DNA from: Myoxocephalus aenaeus
Lineage: Eukaryota > Chordata > Actinopteri > Perciformes > Cottidae
Reading direction: 5' to 3'
Assembly (NCBI GenBank): GCA_038501785.1
Contig: JBAMJR010000137.1
Coordinates: forward strand, 4,622,501 to 4,686,500
DNA length: 64,000 bases
The notes under the pieces are model-generated. The model was given only the letters and a program-made list of their open reading frames with translations, did not search any database and was not told the origin of the DNA. This document shows, piece after piece, positions 1 to 14,700 of the stretch. How positions within the stretch are numbered: position 1 is the stretch's first letter; every line of letters begins with the position of its first letter. The position numbers and the translations under genes were made by a program.

Positions 1-506
1 ATTAGTAATGTTTGCATAAATATTTATTTTATTTTCTGCATTTTACATATGTTAATATCTATATTTCCTGTCATGTAGATAATATATCCAGTCATTGTTC
101 TTGTGTGTATATTTTGTACAGGAAACTGGAAGAATTTCAAAATAATTAAGGCGTAACATTCTTTTTTACTGTACGTCACTGTTAAATACTGCTTTTCTTT
201 AAAACAGAAATTTTAAAATAAAGTTTTTGCTCAGATCTTGTGTACCAAATTTAAATATGATTTAAATATGTATTTATATATTCAGAATAAAACAAAGAAA
301 GGATCAAACTTAAGACGAAGAGCTATAATAACTACTTCTGCACAAAACCAAACCAATGTGGTCGGTGCAACACACGCAACACTGCTTTAGTTACAGACAA
401 AAACAGAGGAACAAGATATTTCCAGTTGTACACACACACACACACAAAATAAATAAATACATATTTTTTTCATTTCATTCATGATTTCCAAAACAAAGTG
501 TCATAC

Positions 507-3500
507 CTCTCCACCATGTGCGTCTGATCCAGGGACAGTCCATCAATGGCAGTGCACTCAGGGCACTTGAACTTCTTCCTGGGGGTCACCTAAACAGAAG
601 CAGAACAAAGTCACACCAGTAATGTCAGCTCACTACAACCGTTTGTTAAATCTGAGCAGCCAAGACGGACGCGAATAAAACCGTCCAGTCTGATGAAATA
701 AGTCTGTGACATCCTACAAGAACTTTTGTTGAGCACAGCTTGCAGAAAAAAGTAATCTCATCAGTGGAGTTGGAGAGATATATGGTGTATGGCTTTCCTC
801 TGTCTAATCTCAATCACATCCAAACCCCCACACATGCCTGCACCCAACGCTCTGAACCTGTGAATTTGTGTGTGTGTGTGCGTGCGTGCGTGCGTGTGTG
901 TGGAGAAGAAAGTGACAGAGAGAGGAAGACAGAAGGGGTTGGTTGTAGAGAGCGGGTGTTTTCTGAAGGAACCTGATATATGGGAGATATGGTGGGATGG
1001 TGGGAGAGCGGGTGCAGGCGTAGGGAAGTTTGCAGCTTGTGATTTGATGGCAGGGTGTGCGTGAGCCCCGGTGAGCTTAGGATAACATACTCAGAGGGGG
1101 AGTGCCAGTGAGTGACACTGAGATAAGGGAAGGTTAAGGCTGGGCTTTAACTCGGGCCCCTGCACCTGGGCACAGTCAGTGTGATGGGAAGGGGGAGAGG
1201 CGGAGAAGTCGAAGGGTGAGAGCTGATCAAACCCAGAGATGCCGGTCTGCTCCGTCAGGCTTCAGCCTCCCCCTGCAAGCTCAAAGGACCCTGGCCAGTC
1301 AGAGATATGAACGTACCTTTATGGGAGCTTTTCCCGTGATGTTAGCAACCAGGAAGTTCATGGCAATATCTTCACAGTTCATGTGAGCGTCCACCCAGTT
1401 CTTGATGTCTCCAGGCATCTTGTACGTGTACAAATAGTTGAAGTACTGGAATGGAAGCGGATTCAAAAGAACAAATGATTACTAGGTGTCATATATAGAT
1501 ATAATGCAGATTCATTATGTACAATAATGCAGACACTGTTTGACATGGTGACCCAATAGTATGTAGGAGGAACCACTGCACTAGAATTTGCTTTGAACTA
1601 GTGCTGTCATATTAGCGCGTTATTAACGGCGTTAACGCAAACCAATTTTAACGCCGTCAATTTTATTAACGGCGTTAACGCATTTTAATTTAAAAAAAAA
1701 AAAAATCCGCGAGCACCACGCCGGATGTAGCTCAACCGGAAGAAAAACAATAGGCACGCCGTTTGGGCTTGGAAGCTAGGCTAACGTTACGGTTTGAAAT
1801 GAATGAATGGTGAGCGCGATACGGCAAAATGAATGATATTCAGTGAACTGCGAACAGGTGCGCGTGCCAGAAGGGAGCGCGAGTGAACACATTGAACACA
1901 GCAGGAGAGAACGCAACGTTAGCCTCCTAGCTAAAGCTCCGGTGGGAAATGATTAGCTTATGCCGTGTTCACACCGGACGCGCCGTTTTTGAGGAGGTAG
2001 ATTTTGAGGTGAGGGGACTGACAAGGCAGAAGGTAAAGTGGTCCACCGTTCTATCAATAAGCAGACCTGCCAACCTGTACGCAATTTGGGTAGCGGATAC
2101 GCATTTTGACGTCAAAGTACGCTGGTAAAAATTAGTCTAAAATTAATTTTAGACTAATTGACCAGGACACATTATATGCAATGCAATATAATGCATGACG
2201 AGTATTTAATGACTTATCAATATATAGGTTATATATCAAGGTTGGCAGGTCTGAATAAGGCTAAACTAGAAGTTAACACTAATACAAACATTATTTGTGC
2301 AGAATGAGTGTGTTAGGGGAGAAGGATGCAGCCATTGTTAAACAGCTGGATTGAAATGCAGCTGGAACTGGTCGTGGCTAAAACTGGAAGGCAAGGTCTC
2401 AATAAAAGGGCAAGAGGTGTCCTTTCATCTAGGAGATGTATTCTCCAAAATCAACAGGCAGGGATTCGCCAGATGCAGTCTCTGCATCAAAGATATAAAT
2501 GATGCTAACAAAGGCAGCCATGCTCTCCCTTACCACATTGTGCCTCATTTACTGTAAATGTTAGACCCAGTGACAGGCTGGCATGAAATGGCTTGCATAA
2601 TACTTAGTAAGGAGGCCATAATCATTTTTGACTCATGGCTGAAGTTAAGTTTCTCCAGCTCTCCCCAGGTTGGCAAAAAAAGCATCTCAAAATGCATCAG
2701 ATTGATGCTTTAAAATATGGAATATTTAAATGTTTCTTACGGGGGAGCATGCCCCCGGACCCCCTAGAGGGGTAATATCCTTCTCACCTTTTTCACCCCT
2801 GACCCGTTTTCATGCCTGGTGCACTCTATAATTGTATTTTGTAAACCCTTGTTTACCTGAAATGTGCAGTGATTTTATTTTGTACCGCCCTGTTTGGCAG
2901 TTGTTTTTCAATAAAATAATCCACTTTTTCATGTTGATAAGAGCATTAAAATGCAACAAAAAAAAAAATTGCGATTAATCGTGAGTTAACTATGACATAA
3001 ATGCGATTAAATATTTTAATCGCTTGACAGCACTACTTTGAACTTAAGTGGGTGTTTGAGTTTTTAAGCAGAAGTGAGATAACCTCGCTCTACCTATGAC
3101 ACTCTGCTCGTCTATCACTGTAATCTTCTTCCCTGAAATACTACACATACCTATAACAGAGGTCTGCAGGAAATTCTTAAATCCTTTCTGCAAATATAAT
3201 TTTTTTAATTCTATATTCAGATAAAATGGACCACTTCCTTTTCAAAATTGCTTCCGTGTGCATCATTACTAAGCACAAGTTCAAACATACAGTACACCTG
3301 CAATGTGTGTGAAAGAGGCATAGCACAAGCAGCCAAAACGTTTTAATTTCAGGCTTTTCCCCATGTCACCTTGTGGTAGAAGGCAGCTCCAGTTAGAACC
3401 ATGGAGACCTCGTTGGTCCACTCCGATTCATACTTCCACTTCCCCATTTCATGGTCCCAAAGGTGCAGCCGGCCTGGGTAGCCCACCAGCCTGTCTGGGA

Positions 3501-6500
3501 ACTCCCTCCATACCTGGAGCAGGACAGGAAACAGATTGTCATCCAGTTTCATGTGAATTGACCTAAAAGGTGATAACTGATGTCTGACACTAAAACATGA
3601 ATGATTAAGGTGTGTTTTAAAGAGAGTTTAACAATTCAAATTGTAGTCTTACGTTTAAAAATATATCTGAATGTTTTTGTTAGAACAAAAAATAAAAAAA
3701 TTACAACTGAGATATTTTCCGATAGAAGTAGCTTTTTGATTGGCTAAATATCTCCTCAGGCTTGACACCAGCAGCCGGTCTGATCATCTGGTTAGACGGA
3801 CAGCTCCCCTATCCGGCCTACAATTCCATGTAATTATCTTAAACTGAGCACAATTTTATTAAATGGCTTCTAAATGGATTCAGGTGAGTGTGCCTGGCTA
3901 AGTGGGGCCCGACAGGTATGTGGGCATGGAAAGCATCAGCTCTCGACCTGTCATCATTCCTCACACATCAAACACGTTCAGCAGGCAGTCAAATGAGAGC
4001 AGAATGAGACCGTAATCCCCTTGAATGACTTTAAACTCTGGGATCAACTTGAAATGGGTCCCTGAAATACATGCCGTCAGGGGGAAGAGGGAAAGAATGG
4101 TCAAGGTTAAGTTTTTCTTTTTTGGAGTTCATTTTTATAAAGAGGGTCTTTTTCTCACCTCGTAGCCAAACTGCAGTTCATCAGATGTCAGCATGATGAT
4201 GTCATCATCGATCGCTAGCACAGCTTCTGTCTCGATCTCGTCGTAGGGGAAGAAGCGGTTACTCAGCTTGTTCTCTTTCGTCCGCACTACTTTGAGAGGA
4301 ACACCGATCTTTGGCCAAAGAGACTCTGTACGGAGGAAAACAATACAATAATAGCAACCACATTTATAGTTTTATACACAGATATACGAAGCTGAAACAA
4401 TTCAGTCGATTAATCGGTTAAAGTGGCAAAAAAAAGGAATTGGCCAAACATGGCTGGTTCAAGCTGGTTTTACACTATTTTCTGACGTTTCATTAACTAA
4501 GCAATTATTCAACTAATTGAGAAAATAGTCAGCAAATTAATTAATTAAAAACAGTTAGTTGCATTCCTACATAGGTACATATATACAGTATGTCACACTA
4601 TAATGTATTTTTAAAAAGGCGGAATCTTTTATAAAAAACATTTATAAATTAATTTATAAACGTTGTTCTGCCTTTAAAAATGTGTCTAAAGTTGGGTGAG
4701 AAATTATGGTATTATTAACCACTGAAAAATATTTCAAGTCTTTCCTGCCAGTGGAAAACAGTGCTCTGGGAGTTTAACTTCACTGACTCATATAGCTAAG
4801 CTAACCTCAAGCATGTGCAAATCTAACCACACTACGATTCTTCAAGATCAACAAAGTGTTTTTTCAGGGGAGCATTTCAAACGTCTTGGGCAGCGTCCAT
4901 GGCACGGACTGTGGCAAAGACAGATCACACAGAATGTGTCCCCTCATTAATGGGGTAACTGGGAACTGGCAGCGTATAAGAAGAGCTTCACCACGTCTGA
5001 GGTCTCCTGTCAAAAGTTATTCTCGGTAAAACTGCTATGTTAAATGCCCAGAATTGCTTCTTTCACTCTGTCCATGTTGCCGTCATCTCTTCTTTTATTT
5101 CTTAAGTTGGAAAGAGACGGCAGGAATGAGGGTATTATAGGCTATTATGTGCATTTTAAAACTATGCACATGGTTCAAAATGCAGATACTGTTAATTCTT
5201 CTGTAACTTCCTCAACTGTATTCAAGAAGCAACTAAACTAAATTCCATTTTCTTGCAAACAGAAAGACAATAATGCTAGACTGTGTAAAAAAATAAAAAA
5301 TCCTTTACAGCCTTTTCTTTAAAAAAACAACAACAAAAAGGACCTTAGGACCCTGTAGACACACCAGATCAAGGCATGGTGCGAATGGGGAACTCGGCCT
5401 TCATATTGGACTGAGCCCCATGAGCCTGACCCGTCAATGGCCTCCAGTTAATTCTAATAGGTCACAAAACTCCAGCCAGGCGCCTCCGATGCCTCTAATG
5501 AAACGGCAACTCACAGCCACGAGGGAGCACTTCAAAGTTGTCTCATTACTTCATTACATTTGCTAACTCTTACAGCAGCAGGACTGATTTAATTCCAGGT
5601 CCAGAACAGTCTTCGTCTGAGTTAAGCAATCAATGGGGAAAGGCACGATTGACTTAATTGCCATATTAAAAAGGCAAATAATCTGAGCACAAGGTGTAAT
5701 AAATAACAACTAATAAGAGCTTACTATGACACATCAATGATGGACTACAACTGATGATGAACAGTAACGAAAGACAGACACCTAAACTTAGTGTATATAC
5801 ACAACTATATATTTTGGAAAGCTTCATGAACTTTCTTATTTTTGGTGATAATTTGTTACACTCACCCTCAGGAGGACTCTTGTTCTGGTTATTCCACACC
5901 ACCAGCAGTTTAGCCAAGCTAGGCACCTTAGAGATTTCTGTGATGACTCGGAAGAGACTCTCAATGCGATCGTAGGTCAGCACCACTGCAGTGAATCCAG
6001 GTGCTCTTGGTGGGATAAGTGGCAAGAACAGAGGGCTGTTCACACTGGACCACTTCTACACAAGATAGGAAACAAAGAAAAACTATTTAAGCCACAAACA
6101 TCTTTTTTCTTTCATCCATTTCATTCATTCTTTTTCATTTCTGTGGAAAGCTACTGTAGAGCTTGCCTCACGTCTCCTGTGTTAACCCCGTCTGTCATGT
6201 TTTCCATGATTTTATGCACCATAATAGTGCTTCACTGGACGGTGAGGTCACATGCAGTAATTTCCAGATTGTGGTTTTTATTATGGAGCAAGACTCATCC
6301 AATAATGTATCTCAGTAGTTAACAGAGGCCGAGCACAGGATGCCAAAAGCTTCCAGTCAGAACGCCAAGTAAGGAAGCCACAGGTGATTTTTCTGATGGC
6401 ATGTGTACTAAATACTAAACTTCAAAATGTTAGAAATTTAGATTACAGTGACACCAAATCCAGCACAACTACTGTTGTCTGTGTGCAAACAATAACATTT

Positions 6501-8669
6501 TTATTTACAAAGAATGTTTCCTCAAGCTAAATAAAAAGACAAACTGGATCTCTCATTTACAAGCATGTGCTACTCAAACATTAGCAAATATAGGAGCACC
6601 AGGGTTCATGCTTGATAAACTTCATCAAAGGCTACACAAATGTTCCACCCTGGTTACAGTGACAATCTGAGAGGGGCAATGAGAGCATATCTAACACAGT
6701 AACTCCGCGGGCATCTTGAAGTACATATAAACCCTGTTTCTCTTCTGGGCCAAGGTGATTATGTGGCTCCTTCCACAGCATCAACACAAGTCTGTCAACA
6801 GAGACACAGCCACTGCCTTCATCAGTGACTCCATCACCAATAAAACATCACTTTACTGGCAAGTGGAAACTTCCTTGTGGCCATTCTCACATTGTCAAAC
6901 AAGCAGAGGGGGAAATAATTAAACTAAACACTTATACCCAGCACCGATGCATTTAAACAGAATAAAGAGGTTAGAGACCACTTAAGTCATTTGTCAAACT
7001 GAATAAATTAGATGAAAAGAAAGCCGCAGCTCATTATGTCACAAACAGATCTGAGGGAGTGAAATGTGTTTTTTATAATTTAAACTGACACTAAAAGAGA
7101 AAAAAATAGGAATTTTATTTGGTTATTTGAACTGCTTGAGTGGTTCCTTGTTATTTTAGGGGGATGCAGATTATGAGCAAGATAAAATGAAGATCTACAA
7201 AGTATTCAAATTGCCTTTATCCATCTGTCCTAGCCGTCTATCCGTAGAAACACTCCCACTGAAACCAAATAAATTTTTACATTAAACGCTACCACATTCA
7301 CACATAAGTATTACTTATGTACACAGATCCAGAAGTACAGTACTGGTAGATTATATTTAATCTTTTGATTCAAAACTCAACAGTGCAATCAAAGTCGCAA
7401 CCCAAGATACAGTATCATCTTCATCAGTATTAGGACAGAGATGTGGTTTTTGTATTATCTTGGCTCTATTTCAGCCAACTGGTTTTCAAAAGAAAATTAC
7501 TGGAGGTTAAAACTGCTGAGTTTCAGTTTTCAGGGTATTTAAAGTATTCCCATCCATAGTGGGTGAACAGTGGAAATGGTGAAACGTAAATATGTGACTT
7601 TAATTGGTAGCACATCACGTCCATCACGCAGCAGCAAGTGTTAGTTTGCAGCTTCATGTCACCAACGTCCATTGAAAACTACTTGTAGCCTGTTGCTTTG
7701 CCCTCAAAATAAAGTTTAAAGTCAACACTTCCCCACAGTGTTAAAAACAAATGTGCAGGAGAAGAGATTCAACACTTTTAAAATCTAAGATAGTGATCAA
7801 ATAAGACTTTCACATGCCCAGGCGCCAATCACCAAAAAACATTCCTTTTTAACTCCGAGATACTTCGATTCTTGTACTGTAGACACCTAACAAGTATGCC
7901 CACTACCTACAACTCCAAAACAAAAAGCAGCCTGTCCTTTATTCTGAACCTCACACACCCCACCCCTCCAAAAGGCACTAGCAATCCTGGGAAATGTGCT
8001 TTCAATTACCAGCCTAAAGACTACAGGAGGAGAGGGGGGGATGTCTGCCTGATTTATTTAGTGCTCTGCGCAAGTTCTTCTCACCATCCATTCACTGAAT
8101 CCATCGAGAAAACACTTCATCTCCTATCTCAGGCTGGAATGGCCAAAGGTCTGTACCCCGACACAATTAACCTCCTCTGGGTCGGAACAAACCTTGAGAC
8201 CTGAGTGGTACTGATGGATTGGACACTTTGACTTAAGTGGGCAATGTCAGGTGTAACTGCTGATGAACAATCTACAAACAAACAAACAAAGACTGCTAAT
8301 TATCTTCTCAGAGGAAAACAGACAACCGTGATCCGCTTGACTGTAAATCTATTACTCCTGAATGACAAACATCAAACAACACCCCTCAGCGCACCGCTTG
8401 TTAACACCAATGCAACATGATTGGGACTGCCATCTTTCTAAATTTAGCAATTTAGTGGACCTACTTATACTAAGATACTTGTAGACATTTGGCAAAATGC
8501 AAAGACGCTATTATGCATGCACACACATGCTCACATGGACCCGCCTCTACCCCACAGACTGTGGATGGAGGAGACTCTAGATCAGACCGTACTGATTAAC
8601 AACTCCTGAGAGATGGTCGCCCAGCCAAGCTGTCTGCAGCCACAAACTCCCACAACCACAGGGATGCTA

Positions 8670-8736
<67 letters not shown>

Positions 8737-11700
8737 CTCTCTACAAACACATGACTCAGACATACAGGAACTTATTTTTCACCACAATGGAGGCATCCTC
8801 CTCGAGCAGAACTGCTGACACAACCTGGCAGCCTCAGAGCTAGCTGGGTGTATACCAAACTGTGAAGAGCAGCATGTGTGGCGCTTCAGAAAGTCTGAAG
8901 GCATCTTCTGTCACTCTTCCACAGAGGCTTCGATTTACAAGGCACAGGAGAGTGGGGAAGCGTTTGTGGCACTGTGAGCATCTGCATGGTCAAAGCTCCA
9001 TCCTGGATGGGTTTCATTCAGATTTCTGCAATAAAACGTTTTCTCAGAATACAACCAAGTTGCTCAGTATAGTAGAGCACACAGACTGTGTAGATGATAT
9101 AGTGGTACGTTGGAAGAGATATAACTCAATAGCAGAGACTTCTGAAAGACAACAATGGAAGGTCAGGATACAATAGTCTTGCTCAATGGTTTACAGTTAC
9201 AAATACTTGAAAAAAAGCACATGAACATCAGGTCTCCACAGTTACATACCACCACGGGTGGATTGTTCCACTGCTCATAAGTCCGTGCAGCATAGGGGTA
9301 GATGCGATCATTGATGATCTGGAGCGTTGTCAAACCAATAGCCTTCATGGAGCTGAAGTAGGCCTCCCAGAACCAGCGTGCCTGTGGACAGATGATACAG
9401 ACTTCTTAAATTGTACCCAAAAAAAAAAAAAAGGACAAAAAATGGCGGGATAAAAGAACTTCATATTGCACTAAACATTTAACAAAATGTATCTTTCTGT
9501 TCAACCTTCACAGAGAGGCAGAATTATATAATTGCATTGATTGATGAAAAAAAGTGACAATCTTTTCATTTTTAAAACATGTTGCATACTGGTGAAAACG
9601 TATTTGTTTCTAGAATTAGTCATCATAACTAAAATCTCAGTTAAAAAGTTATTATTTCTCAAGTTATATGATCAATTATTAGTAATAATTAAGGTGTACT
9701 ACAATAATTGACCTTAAGTGCAGAATGAGTAGGTTGTAAACACGACATTCAAAGCGACCATGGTTAAGGGTGCTCGCCAGCGAAGTCGACCCCAGACTCA
9801 CTTTGATTTTGGAAGGAACTTTGTCCACTTGGCATTCCGACTCTATATTTGCATTATGCATAATTATGCATTATGTGTGTCCACTACTTCTTCTGTGTGT
9901 GCTTATGATCTGGCACCTGGTCGGTACATGTAATTATTAGGTGTTAGGTTGATGCCCAGAAACGGCAAAATAAGAAAATACAGGCAGAGGGCAGGGTCTC
10001 TATTGATACACAAAGGATTGAGAGGTATTAGTCAAGTCTAAACACTTATTTAAGAAAATCCTACATTCTGCCTTTTTTTTTTTTCATGGAACTGTTGATA
10101 TGTTGTTAATACTTATATAACAGTTTTTCAGTCACTAGTTTATGCTCTGGAGTACTGTCACTACATGTCAGAAGATCACACCAGTGTGAAGTCATAGTTG
10201 TAAAATCCAGATTTTCCCCTAGTCAAAGTCTTTAAAGACAACTTTGTGGCCCTCTTCAGCCTCCTGACCTTCAACAACTCTTCCTCTGAAGCTCTCTAAA
10301 AACTATTTGGACTGTGCGTTTCAGCAGATCTCTGATGTGAAAAGCAGACTTTAATGATAACTGAACTCTTAACCCATATCTTAATGATATCACATTGGCC
10401 GCTGGAATACTCAACTCCAACCGCCCTCATTCAAGGTTCACTTCATAATTTTATAGGACTAATAAGATGAAAAATAATACCTGTATATTGAATGTGTTTA
10501 TATGTGTAGGGTTGAGATGCAAAGAAGAAGAAATTCTAAATCAATGACAAATCCATAGGGTTCATGAATTCTTTCACTTTTTATACCATAAAACATGAGT
10601 TACAATGGACTGATCCACTTAGAGTCGTGCTACTGACCATGACGTACGTGTCTAGCCCCCTGCAGGCTCCTATTCTAGTTAGAAACTTCAAGGGACAGTT
10701 TGGAGGAAAGAGAACCCTATAAGAGTTAATGACGCTTCAAACAACACTGTCCCCTGCCAGGAGGCACCGTGTTACAGTGACCCGACTCCACCAGCTCCTC
10801 ATTGACCCACAGTTCTGGAGGAGAGGATGTGAATATTTAAATGTGTGTGTAAAGCACGGAGCTAGATTTCTATCTCCTCCTATTGCAATGGAACAGCATG
10901 TACTGCATTATTGGCTCATGTGTGCCGCAAACAAAGACCACCAGTAGAGGCACATGAACTTGTGACCGTTGTCTACGTCTCCCATGTCTAAGTATAAGAA
11001 CTGGGGTCAAACAACAACACAAAAACAGCATATATTTTCATAGAGGGGGTAAGGAGAATCCAAAAAGACTTTCTAATCTCAGGGGAGAATCCCAACGGCC
11101 CGTAAATCAACCAGTGATGAAAGTTTCTTTTCCGACTGGGGGAAGGCAGAAAGCAAAATGTCCTGGCCCAAAGGACCGTAGCACCACCTTCCACCCTCTC
11201 TCAGCGCCTGCAGGAATTTTTATGAGCATGGAAGAGACAGTTTTCTACGAGAGGAAGAGAATCCTTTTACTCCATCTTCCATTTCCAGCTCCCAGCTTCG
11301 AGTCTACATTTTGTTTCCGTTTGATCTACTGATGAATAAAGATGTGTAGCAGCAAATATAACAACTCTGACTAAGGTCCGATATAACGCTTGTTTAAAAC
11401 CCAAATTATCTTCTCATTTCCTCCTAGTGGAACGAGTACCCCTGCAGCTCGCACTCCTTTGTTGTTTACAATCATTAAAATATAAGGTCAAAGAGATGAT
11501 CAAAAACAGTTAATATTACAGTAGTCTGCATCACTTTGTTTAACTCAGAGGAAGTTGTCAAGTGCCTGAATTGGTGAGCTGTGGACAGAAACAGGTAATC
11601 ATTAGTGTTTTTGACTTAATCAAAAACAGCAGTGAAACTAAGTCTGTTTTCACTGCTGCGAGCTGCGAGCTGGGAATATTGTTGTGCTCAAGATTTATTA

Positions 11701-14700
11701 GCACTTTTCTTTTAAGTGTGATCAAAACATCTCTATACTCACATACACAGACAAGACCAGTTCACAATAATAACCTCGTCTCCCAGGTGTAAATCAGTAC
11801 TTATAAAATATAAACTAGCAGGACTTTGGGTCTGGAGGACCACGCATGAAGACCACAGCTTCAGCAGCAGGAGGAGTCATGTGGAATTACAGTCTTGGTG
11901 CTAGTTAGATCCATGTTGACTACCCCAATGACATGGTGGAATGTAGTAAGTAAAATTACTCAAGTACTTAACTGTAATACTTAAACTAATTGCAATAAAG
12001 TGCAATCTTTAGGCACGTGTACTTTACTAGAGTACAATATTCTGCTACTTATACTACACTACATCTCAGAGCAAAAATTGTTCTTTTTACTTCACTTTAT
12101 TTGGTTATTATTCTGGTTAATACAAAAATATAACTAATATTGCACAACAATCAACTAATGAATTATGTATTATTATAGAATAAATTAACTGGCAGTAAAG
12201 TAGAACTATAGCTCAAGTTTTACCAGCTGCAGAATTGGTGATATTGTGTCAATAATTATAATACAATAATATAGTTATCATTCTTAAAATAGGTTTTTCT
12301 GCATGCTGAGTACTTTTACTTTTGGTACTTTAAAAGGTCCGCAATACAAGATCGGGAGCATTTCGATTGCCTCTCAACATGGCGATACCGGAGGCGGCAG
12401 TTCACAGCGCTCACAGTACAAACTACGGCAAAAGTGTTAACATGGGGGAGAACCGGAGGCTGGATGCTACGCTTCCAGACAACACTGTCTGTTGGGACGG
12501 CTCGCTCAGCTGTAACCGCCATATGAGAGCAGTGCAGAGCGGCGAGTGTTTTGGCATGTCCTGCATTTGTGAAGGTAAGAAAAGAGGATATGAATCAGGT
12601 GGAGGACCTAAGTTGATCGCTCAAGGATATCAAATATGCAACCCTCAATTAAGAAAATGTTATTATATTTTTGAGTGATCAAAAAGCAACTGACACCCAT
12701 CATCATCGTGGCTGGCAGTTCAGTTCTGTCGGAGGGGATTGATGGAAAAAGAAGACTGGACTGAAGAAAAGCAGATGGCATTTACTGTAAATGAGAGGAG
12801 AGGAGACCGTTCTGCATGGTGGATTGCTGGGAGGATACTAAAAAGTTTAACCCATCTAATATACAGTATGCTAATAAAATAACCGATTTGGCTGTGTTAA
12901 TCTAATAAAGGTCTGTATTTGTATGTGTCCTATTTTGAGGATATGACCACATAGACAGCTGTTTAGTATGTGGCCTTCTAAAATGTGACCGAAAGGGATG
13001 CTATTACATCATCTCCAATTTGAAAATGAGTTCTGCTGACTACGGGTGGAAGCTCAAGTGTGGTTTATCACAGTTTGTCCTGTTCCTGCAGGATGAACTA
13101 AAACTACACTCCTTACATATCAAAATACAAGTGAATTAAAAACACACTTGAGACTTTACTAATACATTTTCTTTGCAGCAGCAGTTTTTTGTTGATATTA
13201 CAGGTAGTTCTCTGGCCTCCAACTCTTAAAAAGGGAGTAACTATAATTTTTAGGAAAACCTTAAACTATACAAAACTTTTATGATATAAGTTGTTGTTCA
13301 TTATATGGGTTTTACTTTCAGCAATTACAGGTAGATTATTCCTAGTTTTACATTTGTAATCACAAAAGTCAGACCACATGGGAATACAGACAAACACATC
13401 ATGAAAGCGAAGGCTGCTGAGCCCTCTGTTGGCAAAACTAGTGAAATGCATCAGCTTAACAACATAAATCAATGTTTAAGTTTTTATGCTTTAAGAAATC
13501 ATAACAATGTTTTCCCACAAACACTATAATTTAAATGAACCCATCCCACAGGGAAGGTACAACAGACAGTGAATGGTTACAACACTACAGAACATACATC
13601 CTTGTTGAGATGGACTGTACTAATGTCCAAGAAAGATTTGATAGAATTTCCATTCAGAAATACATTTCTGTTCCTGCAATGTGCTTTAGGATCTTAAAGT
13701 TGAGACAAACTTCAATATGAAGTATTAAATTAAGCCAAACAAGTAGGATGCAGGCAACTTGATTTTGTAAAAGAATAATCCTAGAAGACACCGTTTAGAT
13801 CACCATTTTGTTCCTATAATCTTCCACCATTGTTTACTGTAGGTACAAAAGAATCGTATGACTATTCTTTTTTCAATAATCTTCAATGTGACCGACGGGA
13901 CATCACTTGGACATCACTTGCTTTTAGTGTGGTTTTAGAGTGTGTGACCAACATCAGAGAAAAATCCTATATTGTGGTATATCATTAGTTTCACTAAATT
14001 AATAGAAAAATTACTTCTGTGGAGAAACCAATATAATCCATTTGCAGACCATCGGAGCAGCCACAGTACTGGAGGACAATATCAGACCAGTGCTACCAAG
14101 TTAGCAGAGTGAACCTTTTTAGTGTAATCCAACCCCGAGCTCGTCTCTGAGCCCTGGGCTCAAAATGTCTGTTTGGTCAGTATAATTAGTAAATGGACTA
14201 GAGTTGATACAAGGGAATGAGGAGCAGCTGAACTGCTACACTTCTCTCAAAGCTGCTCTCACTTTTGTTTATTGTGGCTCAATGCAGATATCAAATGAGA
14301 CAAGGACGTGAGTCGTCTTCAATGCATTTCACTAAAGCTAAAATCTGTGAGTCTTCTGAAAGCGGTTTAAAATCTAGACTGCGCAAAGGAGGAAATTACC
14401 AAAAGTAAGGGTGGTATCCACATTTCTGTCTTTTGCACATCACATAAAATGTGTTTTGGCTTCCACTGACTTGCTTGGTTGGTAAAAGGTACAGGCACAT
14501 CTCACACATGACAAGCAAGTGATCCAACCCTAGTGGCAACACTTCTAACCTCAACGTTTACCTAGAGACATTTACTCTTCCCCACATTACCTGTCTTTGC
14601 ATTTCTTCGACTTGTCTATGAGGAACGCTCTTTAGGATGGTGTACATCTCCGACAGCTTCTCCTCTGGAATAACAACAGATGCCCTGTGCAGAAACAGAA

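Larger units (their letters stand above)
9382..14590 (-). other. EXT2: EXT2 intron between exons 7 and 8; contains repeats and an exon-like CpG patch
   Basis: This 5.2-kb intron holds the percomorph repeat at about 11933-12336 and the CpG-rich exon-like patch at 12337-12575. Otherwise it has only short open frames without domains. Confidence 0.65.
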
